Shown here piece by piece: positions 25,529 through 33,700 of a stretch of DNA of 64,000 nucleotides. The notes under the pieces were generated by a model that worked only from the letters and a program-made list of their open reading frames with translations, was not told where the DNA came from and searched no databases. Each line of letters begins with the position of its first letter. Position 1 is the first letter of the stretch. The position numbers and the translations under genes were made by a program. The stretch comes from Ruminococcus flavefaciens (lineage in GTDB: Bacteria; Bacillota; Clostridia; Oscillospirales; Ruminococcaceae), in NCBI RefSeq assembly GCF_900108555.1, contig NZ_FNWV01000012.1:853-64852 (forward strand), written 5' to 3'.

Positions 25529-26866
25529 ATGGCAGGAATTACAACCAAGCTTCTTTATCAGAGCTGCGATACGTTTTTGCAGGCAGGTCTGAAAAAGAAG
25601 GATCAGATAAACGAAGATCAACTCAAGCTCATAAATGAGAATTCGGATAAGGGGCTTCTCAGCGTGAGATGGGAGAAAACTGCAACAAGAAATGTGCTGA
25701 AATACAACGTTACCAATATGACCGCCCTTTCGGAATATGTCAAGCAGACTATGACACAGGATAAGTATTTCGGTATCATCAGTCAGTTCCAGAAGATACT
25801 GGAGCACTGCGTTGACATAGGTCTGCCTGTGGACAATATACTGCTAAGTGATCCTAAGAATGTTTTCTACAATGTTGAAAAGCAGAAGCTTTACGTGGCA
25901 TATCTTCCGCTTGTGAATAACGGCTATAAATGTGCGAATACCGCAAAATTCCTTATGAAGGTAAACAAAAATGCAAGCTTTACCGTTACAAACGGTGCTG
26001 TTATGCAGAAGTACAACTACTTCCTTGACGAATATGTTAATAATCCCAAGAACAAAAGCGGCTTCATCTCGCCTACACAGCTCTATAAGATGCTCCATGA
26101 TGTGCTTATGCTGCCTGATGTGAAGGAAGAGGAAAAGCCTCAGCCGGCTGCGGCTGAGAAAGCAGGAGCAGCAGCTGATGACGATGACGGAGATCATACT
26201 ATCCTTGTGAGCCGCAAGCGCGTTTCGGAGTGTCCTGCATTCCTGAAAGATGAAAATAACAGGGAGATACCTATCGACCATTTCCCGTTTACCATAGGTC
26301 GCCGTGCAGGCAATGACCTTGCTCTTACGGACAAGGGCACTGTTTCAAAGGTTCACGCTGTAATAAGCTATGAAAACGGTACTTTCTATGTAGAAGATAA
26401 AGAGTCTGCAAACGGTACTTTCCTCAACAGCTATGCCGAGAACGGCGAGCGAATAATAAAGGAAAAGATCAGCAGCGGCGATGTTATATATATATGCGAT
26501 ATCCCTTTCGTATTCAATGTCAATGATACGGATTCGGCTACGGTTTTAGTGGGCGATAAGGGAACAGATGCGAAAAAGTCTTCTCAGCAGAAGGCAAATA
26601 TGAAAAAGCTTGCCTATATCATCAACTCCTCAAGCAAGGAGAGGATACCTGTTTTCGTTTATCCTTTCACCTGTGCGGAATTGTCGGGCATGATAGTGGG
26701 ACGGGATAATACCAAGAACAGACACAGCATTTTTATTGAAAATATCTCCTGCCAGTCCCTGAGCGTTGAGGGCGATGAGGTGGATGTAGGCGACAGGATA
26801 AGCGTCTTTTCGGGCTGTAATTTCCTGTACCACGGCATAGGCTATACATTCTTTGAAGAAAGCTGA
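25529..26866 (+). CDS. FHA-domain protein (phosphothreonine reader)
   Basis: This 445-residue cytoplasmic protein has an unrecognised N-terminal domain (about 1-200; DUF6382-like by layout) and an Ala/Asp-rich linker. A canonical FHA domain (about 248-330) carries TIGRRAGNDLAL, VSKVHAVI and ESANGTFLN, the Gly-Arg, Ser-x-x-His and Asn-Gly residues that read phosphothreonine. A second, divergent FHA-like domain (about 360-445) keeps MIVGRDNTKNRHSIFI. Two motifs, HTILVS (T224) and ATVLVG (T338), look like FHA ligands. It is the first gene of an operon with a phosphatase and a kinase and is the likely phospho-dependent adaptor. GGGGTGAGG precedes the ATG. Confidence 0.88.
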   Translation: MAGITTKLLYQSCDTFLQAGLKKKDQINEDQLKLINENSDKGLLSVRWEKTATRNVLKYNVTNMTALSEYVKQTMTQDKYFGIISQFQKILEHCVDIGLPVDNILLSDPKNVFYNVEKQKLYVAYLPLVNNGYKCANTAKFLMKVNKNASFTVTNGAVMQKYNYFLDEYVNNPKNKSGFISPTQLYKMLHDVLMLPDVKEEEKPQPAAAEKAGAAADDDDGDHTILVSRKRVSECPAFLKDENNREIPIDHFPFTIGRRAGNDLALTDKGTVSKVHAVISYENGTFYVEDKESANGTFLNSYAENGERIIKEKISSGDVIYICDIPFVFNVNDTDSATVLVGDKGTDAKKSSQQKANMKKLAYIINSSSKERIPVFVYPFTCAELSGMIVGRDNTKNRHSIFIENISCQSLSVEGDEVDVGDRISVFSGCNFLYHGIGYTFFEES

Positions 26867-26878
26867 CGGTGAGGCAGC

Positions 26879-27658
26879 ATGGAATACTTTTTTTCTTATG
26901 TGACTACCGAGGGGGCTGTAAGAAAGGTCAATCAGGATTCGCTTTTTATCTCGGAGGCTGAGTATGACGGCGAGAAGATATTCTTCGGAGCTGTCTGCGA
27001 CGGCGTAGGCGGTCTTTCGGCAGGCGAAAAGGCAAGCGGTTATGTCTGCAAGCGCATAAACGAATGGTTTGCAGCTGATTTTGCGGAGCTTATGAGAAAT
27101 TCCGCTTCAATACTAAAAATAAGAGAGTCCCTTGACGACAGGCTTCATGAGCTTAATGAGCGTATAAACGATTATGCGGACAGACATTCCTCGGATATGG
27201 CTACTACATTTACGGGGCTGCTCATACTTCCTAAGTTCGGGAACGTTCTCACTGCCCATGTGGGTGATACCCGTCTGTACAAGATAACCAATGATGAGAT
27301 AGAGGTACTCACCTCCGACCACTCTGTAGTGGCTCAGGAGGTAAGGGACGGTATCATCACTCAGGAAATGGCTGAGAAGGACCCGAGACAGAACCAGCTC
27401 ACAAACTGTATCGGTGCAGGTCTTGATGATACTTCATACGATTACAGCATATCTCCCTACAGCAAGGGCGATGTGTATATGCTGTGTTCGGACGGGTTCA
27501 GAAAAAAGATATCATCTGAGGAGATACACAAGGCACTTAGTCCCTCTGCAAACAAAGACGAGAAAACTATGAAGTCAAATCTTGAAAAGCTGAAGGATCA
27601 GGTCATACAGCGCGGAGAAAAAGACAATATCACCGCCCTAATGGTAAAACTCTGCTGA
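26879..27658 (+). CDS. PP2C-family Ser/Thr protein phosphatase
   Basis: This 259-residue phosphatase has motif 1 NQDSLF, motif 2 GAVCDGVGGLSAGEKAS (metal-binding Asp), SDMATTFTGLLI, AHVGDTRLY, LTSDHSVV, CSDGFRKKI and DNITALMVKL, covering the PP2C motifs. It should reverse the phosphorylation made by the kinase encoded 16 bases downstream. It has no membrane segment and starts 12 bases after the FHA gene. Confidence 0.95.
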   Translation: MEYFFSYVTTEGAVRKVNQDSLFISEAEYDGEKIFFGAVCDGVGGLSAGEKASGYVCKRINEWFAADFAELMRNSASILKIRESLDDRLHELNERINDYADRHSSDMATTFTGLLILPKFGNVLTAHVGDTRLYKITNDEIEVLTSDHSVVAQEVRDGIITQEMAEKDPRQNQLTNCIGAGLDDTSYDYSISPYSKGDVYMLCSDGFRKKISSEEIHKALSPSANKDEKTMKSNLEKLKDQVIQRGEKDNITALMVKLC

Positions 27659-27674
27659 AAGCGAGGAGATCTAT

Positions 27675-29375
27675 TTGCTAAATAAAGGCTTTGTCCTTGA
27701 AAACAGATATAAGATCGTCAATGTTGCGGGCAAAGGCGGTACTTCGGTCGTTTACCGTGCTGTCGATCTGAAGGCAAATAATGCTCAGCGTGCCGTCAAG
27801 GAGGTCATGAAGACCAACGGCACAGATGCTTACAATGCAAGGCAGGAGTCTCTGCTTATCAAGGAATTCTATGAAAAGGACGCTAAAAACTCCTTTTTCC
27901 CTAATATAATCGAGATCATCGACAACGATCCCGACGCGCTGTATATAGTTCAGGACTATATCAACGGCGTTTCTATGGAAAAGCTCCTTGCATACGGACC
28001 TTTCCGACATAAGACCATGCTGAGATACTCAAAGGATATCTGCCGTGTTATGTCATTTATCCACAAGTGCGGTCTTATACACAGCGATATGAAGCCCGAT
28101 AATATCATGGTCGTAAGAAATGAGGAGGACTTTGAAAACTCACGCAGACCTGATAAGTTCGGACGGCTGAAATTTATAGATTTCGGTTCTGTTATCGAAA
28201 GGCGAAGCGGTGCGTTTGCCTATACGCCTGCTTATGCTTCGCCTGAGCAGTTCTATGAGCAGGAGCTTGACGAACAGACCGATATCTTTAATATAGGTGC
28301 TACCATGTACCATATGCTCACAGGCAAAAAGCCCAAAAACGTTTCGGCAAACGGCGAATTCGTAAGCTCTGCTGAGCGATTTGTGTTCGACAAGGGCACT
28401 AATGCAGGTCTTGTGAGAATAATACGCAAGTGCGTGAACGAGGATAAGTCAAAGAGATACCGCTCCTGCGATGAGCTTTATGAAGAGCTTGAAAGGACCG
28501 ATAATCACACATATCTTCGTGCGACAAGCATAGTTGCCGGACTTGCTGTGCTATGCCTTGGTATATCACTGTTTGCAAATATAATGGCAAATAAGAGCAG
28601 GAGCGAGGATTTCAACAAGCTCGTTGAAAAGGCAGAGAATACAGGTGAGTATTACGCAAGGTCGGAAGCCTTTGAGGACGTTATAAATGCCGACGGCTCT
28701 TACGCGGACGCTTATCTCAAGCTTATCGAGCTCTATAAGAATGATATGGTATTTGACGCAAAAGAGGCGGAGCAGATACTCGCACTTATAAATGAGAATA
28801 TCAATCAGCTCAAACAGTCACCTCAGTATGAGGAGATCGCCTATGAGCTCGGAATACTTTACTGGTATTATTATTTTTACGGCAATGAAGGAGACAGCTC
28901 TGAGCAGAACGGAAGTATATCAGGCAAGATAGCTTCCGTAAAATGGTTCAGAGAAGCTCAGACCTCCGATTTCAAGCGCAGTGAGCCCGACAAATACGAG
29001 ATAGCTCAGGTATACTGCACTATCGGTGATTTCTATTCTCAGACTCAGAAAAAGGAAAATGAACTGCTCAAAAAGAATTACTCGGAGGATCTGTGGAAGA
29101 GCATGAACGATCTGAATAAGCTTGTTGATGAGGCAAATGCAGGTTCTGAGATAATAATACTCGAAACTTATAAGACTCTTTTAAATCTGGAAAATTCAAA
29201 TATGAGCGATTTTGCCAAGTCAGGCATATCATATGATGAACAGAAGGCTTTTCTTGAAGATATCAGGAATAAGACCGAAAAACTCAATGCCGCTGATGAC
29301 TCGGCTGCGGAAGCAAAGGAGTATATACTTAATTACTACGACGGAGTCATCGAGAGCATAAACGGTTCTGAATAA
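27675..29375 (+). CDS. Transmembrane Ser/Thr protein kinase (PrkC-like, non-PASTA)
   Basis: This 566-residue kinase has a glycine loop GKGGTSVVYRAVD, catalytic-loop IHSDMKPDN (HRD is HSD here, with D138, K140 and N143 intact) and IDFGSVIERR (DFG). An activation segment with several Thr/Ser (AFAYTPAYASPEQF) follows. A helix at about residues 280-303 leads to a ~260-residue outside region rich in Glu/Tyr helices, TPR-like in pattern, rather than PASTA repeats. It starts with TTG at 27675 behind GAGGAG. It should phosphorylate partners in this operon and sense something outside; the ligand is unknown. Confidence 0.93.
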   Translation: MLNKGFVLENRYKIVNVAGKGGTSVVYRAVDLKANNAQRAVKEVMKTNGTDAYNARQESLLIKEFYEKDAKNSFFPNIIEIIDNDPDALYIVQDYINGVSMEKLLAYGPFRHKTMLRYSKDICRVMSFIHKCGLIHSDMKPDNIMVVRNEEDFENSRRPDKFGRLKFIDFGSVIERRSGAFAYTPAYASPEQFYEQELDEQTDIFNIGATMYHMLTGKKPKNVSANGEFVSSAERFVFDKGTNAGLVRIIRKCVNEDKSKRYRSCDELYEELERTDNHTYLRATSIVAGLAVLCLGISLFANIMANKSRSEDFNKLVEKAENTGEYYARSEAFEDVINADGSYADAYLKLIELYKNDMVFDAKEAEQILALINENINQLKQSPQYEEIAYELGILYWYYYFYGNEGDSSEQNGSISGKIASVKWFREAQTSDFKRSEPDKYEIAQVYCTIGDFYSQTQKKENELLKKNYSEDLWKSMNDLNKLVDEANAGSEIIILETYKTLLNLENSNMSDFAKSGISYDEQKAFLEDIRNKTEKLNAADDSAAEAKEYILNYYDGVIESINGSE

Positions 29376-29388
29376 AGGGAGGCAGTAT

Positions 29389-29793
29389 ATGACATCTTTT
29401 GAATGGCAGATCATCTCTCAGATATTTCTTGGGATCGGCATTGTGCTCCTGCTTACAGCTTTTATGCTGGCGGCAAGATTCAAGGTCATCTCAAATACGG
29501 TATCCGAGATAAGATCGAGAAAAAGCCCGGCAGAACCTGCGGACAAAGTTCATTCTGCGGCAATGAGCATACGCACTTTGAACGAGAACGCTGATGCTCT
29601 CGGTCCTGCCGATGAAGAGCTCGACAGCAGCATGATAACTGTTGTTGTTGGCAAGAAAAAACAGGAAGAGATAAGCGATACCATAGTTGTGGGAAACAAT
29701 AAGGATAAAGAAAACGATTTCAGGATAATAAGGAATATAATCGTCATTAACGCCGATCCCGATGTTATTGACGGTAACAGGAGAAATAAATGA
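29389..29793 (+). CDS. Small membrane protein with FHA-ligand-like motifs
   Basis: This 134-residue protein has one helix (about 7-29) followed by basic residues, so its C-terminal ~100 residues should lie in the cytoplasm. Two motifs, MITVVVG (T84) and DTIVVG (T98), match the T-[IV]-[LV]-V-[GS] motifs of the FHA protein. They are flanked by acidic residues upstream and basic ones downstream. It starts 13 bases after the kinase stop and overlaps the next gene by 4 bases. It is probably a kinase substrate that recruits the FHA protein to the membrane; this is inference. Confidence 0.7.
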   Translation: MTSFEWQIISQIFLGIGIVLLLTAFMLAARFKVISNTVSEIRSRKSPAEPADKVHSAAMSIRTLNENADALGPADEELDSSMITVVVGKKKQEEISDTIVVGNNKDKENDFRIIRNIIVINADPDVIDGNRRNK

Positions 29794-30728
29794 AGCTTGT
29801 AAACTCTGTCATAGGTCTCGCCGCAGCTATGGCTGTGCTGCCGTCATGTGTGTGCTTTTGTGCGGAAGCGGAGTATGAAGCTCCCTCTGATATAGAAGTG
29901 AGCGTGGGCAGCTGCGAGATAGACAGGTCTCAGCTCAGCGGAGATACTATCGTTGAGTTACCTGTCAGTATAAACAATAACTGTGGTTTCGTGTCACTTA
30001 ATGTACTGTTTGAACTCGACAGCAGACTGAGTTTTGCAGGTGATTATGAAGCAGCAGCAAAAGCAAAGAAGCTTACGGGAGTCAATATCTATAATTGCTA
30101 TGACTCGGGAAATACTATCTCTGCCTGTTTTGAGGTCTCGGGCAGGAGCAGGTTTACCGACAACGGCGAGATAGGTGCTCTCAGAGTCAGTATACCTGAA
30201 AATACCCCTGCGGGTGAATACGGCATATCAATGCCTGACAGTGCAGGAGAATTTGAGGTAATGATATTTACTTATAACAGTAATGATGCTATGTTCGGAA
30301 GAGAGTGCTTTTCTGCTCTTAACGGCGGAAGCATAATCATTACGGACAAATATCATGAAGATCAGTCAGACAGCGGCAGTAATGAAGAAGAAAACAATGC
30401 TCAGCAGCCTGCGGCAGAAGCAGAGGATACGGGAGAAAAAGCTTCTGCTGTTACAACTGCGGAGAGCACAACAACTGTAACTTCTTCAACAAGTACTGCT
30501 TTCAAGACCACATCTACAGTCAGCTCAACAAGCAGCGACAGATCATCTGAGACACAAACAACTGCTGCTGTTACTTCTTCTGTGGAGACAAGTTCTGCTG
30601 ATGAGGTGAAGAGTGATCTGAAAAAAGGAAGAAACAGAAATATGTTTGCTCCTGTACTTGCAGCTTCGCTGCTCGTGATCGGAGCGGCAGTGGTTTTTGT
30701 TGTTAAAAAGGGAGGGAAGTCAAAGTGA
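29790..30728 (+). CDS. Membrane-anchored cohesin-like protein
   Basis: This 312-residue protein has a signal peptide (about 1-25, FCA-EA), then a ~150-residue domain with cohesin features. These are DIEVSVGSCEIDRSQLSGD and VELPVSINNNCGFVSLNVLFELDSRL at the start, NTISACFEVSGRSRFTDNGEIGALRVSIPENTPAGEYGI in the second half and LNGGSIIIT at the end. A Ser/Thr linker (about 200-275) and a C-terminal helix with KKGGKSK tail follow. Cohesins bind dockerins, so this could hold dockerin proteins at the membrane. The cohesin call rests on pattern only and the ligand face cannot be judged. The start overlaps the preceding stop (ATGA). Confidence 0.65.
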   Translation: MKLVNSVIGLAAAMAVLPSCVCFCAEAEYEAPSDIEVSVGSCEIDRSQLSGDTIVELPVSINNNCGFVSLNVLFELDSRLSFAGDYEAAAKAKKLTGVNIYNCYDSGNTISACFEVSGRSRFTDNGEIGALRVSIPENTPAGEYGISMPDSAGEFEVMIFTYNSNDAMFGRECFSALNGGSIIITDKYHEDQSDSGSNEEENNAQQPAAEAEDTGEKASAVTTAESTTTVTSSTSTAFKTTSTVSSTSSDRSSETQTTAAVTSSVETSSADEVKSDLKKGRNRNMFAPVLAASLLVIGAAVVFVVKKGGKSK

Positions 30729-33700
30729 ATAACGGTATCTTTGATTTTAAAAAGAAAATAGCTTTTACGGCAGCTCTCGTTATTATTGCAAATTCTTTCG
30801 GCACTTTGCCTGCTTCGGCAGCTGTATCTTCTATAGGTACACTGAAAAGTGATTCTGTAGATCTTTCAGACGACAGCGACGGAAAGAAAAAAGAAGTTGC
30901 GCAGGTAGAAAAAACAGATGCTGTCACTACTTCAACTTCGACTGCAACTACAACTACAACAACTACTACCAGTACAACTACCACTTCTACTACCACAACT
31001 TCTACTACAACAACGTCTACAACTTCTACTACTACAACTACTACTCAACAGAACACTAAAACTTATACTGTTGTTGTCAACGGAGGTATACCCGAAGCAG
31101 ATTTTTATGTCATGGCAAAGAGAATGTTTGCCAAGAGTACGCCTGTCTGTGAGTACAACGGTACGAACGGCGGTACTATAACTGTAAACAGCGGTGAAGT
31201 TCCGTCAGCTGAAAAGGTAAGCATCGAAAAAACGGAATACAGAAGAAAGTCAGCTTCGGGAAATTCGCTTGAATATGACGCTTATTATAAGGCAGAGGTG
31301 GCGGCTGATGTTGTAAATGTCACTATCTCGGGCATACCTGAGGACGGTTTTTGCAAATACGGCTCTGAGATCACTGTAAAGCCGAATGATGAATATACTC
31401 TCATCGAAAGTGATGAGGCAAGGATAGTAACTGTGGAGCGTCCGATCTCTTTCAAATCGGAAAATATCGGAAATGATGAATACAGACTCTCTTTCGGAGG
31501 GGCAAGCTATATCATCTCGCCAAGATTTTTCAGTATCACTATCTCCGGCAATTATAAGGTGTTCAGAGGAGACAAGGAGACAGGCGAAAGAAGATTTAAG
31601 TGGAAGGAAATAAATGATCTCAGGATAGAAGCCAAGGATAAACAGGCTCTTTCCATATATGACGGTTCAAAATCCAAGGATTTCAAGGTGGAGAATGATT
31701 TCTTCAAGATGAGCGATCTCCTTACTTTTGAACAGTTCAGATACAGCAATAACGCGCAGTTCGTTGTTACGGGCGTAAACTGGAATGTATGTGTAAAAAG
31801 TACATTTGACGGAGCAAGTGACAGAGAGACAACACGTTACTTCCATGTTGAAAAGGGAAACGACGGTACGTATTTCTTCCGTGTTCCCTACCTTGAGCTT
31901 GGAAACTATTACCTTGACGGATATGAGTACTTTGGTCATCATGATGTAGATCTTGGAAAGATGTACTCTGATATCAGCGGTGAAAACGCAGTTGGTTATT
32001 GCAAGATACCGTATTTCCCGGGCGAAAACGAGATCGAACTGAAATACAAAAAGTTCACTAAGTTCGGAAGCTACACCTTCGCACCTTCTCAGGATATATC
32101 TCTCAGAAGCGGCAGCTGCTTCTCCATCGACAGCGATACGCCGATAAAGACTCTTATGACTTTGCCTGCTTCATTTGACAGCAGTGTTATAAGTTATGAT
32201 TACTTCAAGGGAAATGATGTTTCTGGTCTGCACTCTTCAAAGTTTTCTATAGACGCAGATGAAAGAGAATTCAAGCTCACTTCCAAAGTCATCAAAGATC
32301 CTGTATTTATCCTCGTTAAGAACATTATCAAGGACGCTGACGGACTTAGCAGCGGAATTGACGACAGTATCTGTTTCTACAACGACAAAAATGCACCGAC
32401 TGTTTCCGATACTGAGGAACATGATGAGAACAAATGGTACGGAAAAGAAGGTGCGGTATTTACTCTTGATATCCATGACAGAGAGGAATGCCCGATACCC
32501 GAGAATGATACCGTATTCTATGAGGAAAAGGAAATACGTGATGTATACGAGAAGTTCATAAACGCTCCTACTGTAAACAAGCAGGAGATAGCTTCCGTTA
32601 TCGTAGGTGATTACAGGTTTGACAGACCTGAGGGCGGCTGGAGCGATGCCATAACAGGCTATCTTGAAAATGCGGCAGTAAGAAGTGCCGAGAAAGAGCT
32701 TGTTGAACTTTTAAGTACTATTGATCTTTCGGAAGTAAACGCATCAAAGTATTCAGATCAGGGGGACAGCTATAACTACTATAAAAAGATCATCAGGAAC
32801 GGCGTATGCGATGAGCTGAAGAAGTATTATTCCGCAAAGCTCACTGAGCTGTCAAAGAATGAGGACGCTGCTGATGAGGCTGCGGAGATCGCTGTGGCGG
32901 CTGCAAAGCTGGAAAATCATGTCAGTGCTTATGAAAAAGCTTTGGCAGGTGCAAAGAATACTCACAAGACAGTACCTTCTCTTACATTTGATACACAGTC
33001 GCAGACTTTCAAGGTAACTTTAAAGCCTGCCGATGAATACAAGAATACTCTGATACAGGACAGCGTTGATGTATACGCCGTTGATAACAGCGGCAATTCA
33101 GGCATTGGCACTGAAAAGATGTATACGATCAATGTCCGTATGGATTGTGCGCCTCCTGTTATCTCAGCTGAGTCCTTAGAGGTGATAAATGCTGTACCTA
33201 TAGCAGTTGCTGACGGCGAAATGAACTACGTCGTAAAAGAGGGCACTATCATCAATGCGGCAGTAAATGATATTTACGGCGATTCTGAAGGCTCGGGAGT
33301 AAAGGGTGCAGAGTGGTATGTCGGCGATGACAGCGGTTCTGCAAAGCGTATGTTGCGCAATGATGACGGAAAAAGCTTCGGTATGATGATAGATAAACAT
33401 GATATCGAAGGCAAAAACCTCAAGAGCTCATTCAGCATCAAAGCTGCTGATAATGTGGATAACAGTGCTGTTCTCAGTTCAGATACAGGGGATAAAAAGA
33501 TCAATCTCATATTTGATACCGAAAGACCTTTAAGCAGTATCACTGATGCTTCCGATGTATCAAAGGTGCATACTCAGGAGATAAGAGACGGAGAAAACAC
33601 TGTCATCAAAAAATGGTACGGCAGTTATGAGGATATCAAGCTGAATTTATATGCGGCTGATGTGAATCCTGATAAATGCTCGGGAATATACAGGATATTT

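Noticed and set aside
30703..30996. Minus-strand open frame coding long Val runs
   Set aside because: It is antisense to the Thr-rich linker (repeated act/aca codons) of the giant surface protein.
30935..31050. Dense ACT/ACA trinucleotide repeats, also at 60305-60550, considered as CRISPR or microsatellite
   Set aside because: They are in-frame Thr/Ser linkers before structured domains; there is no repeat-spacer order and no cas gene.
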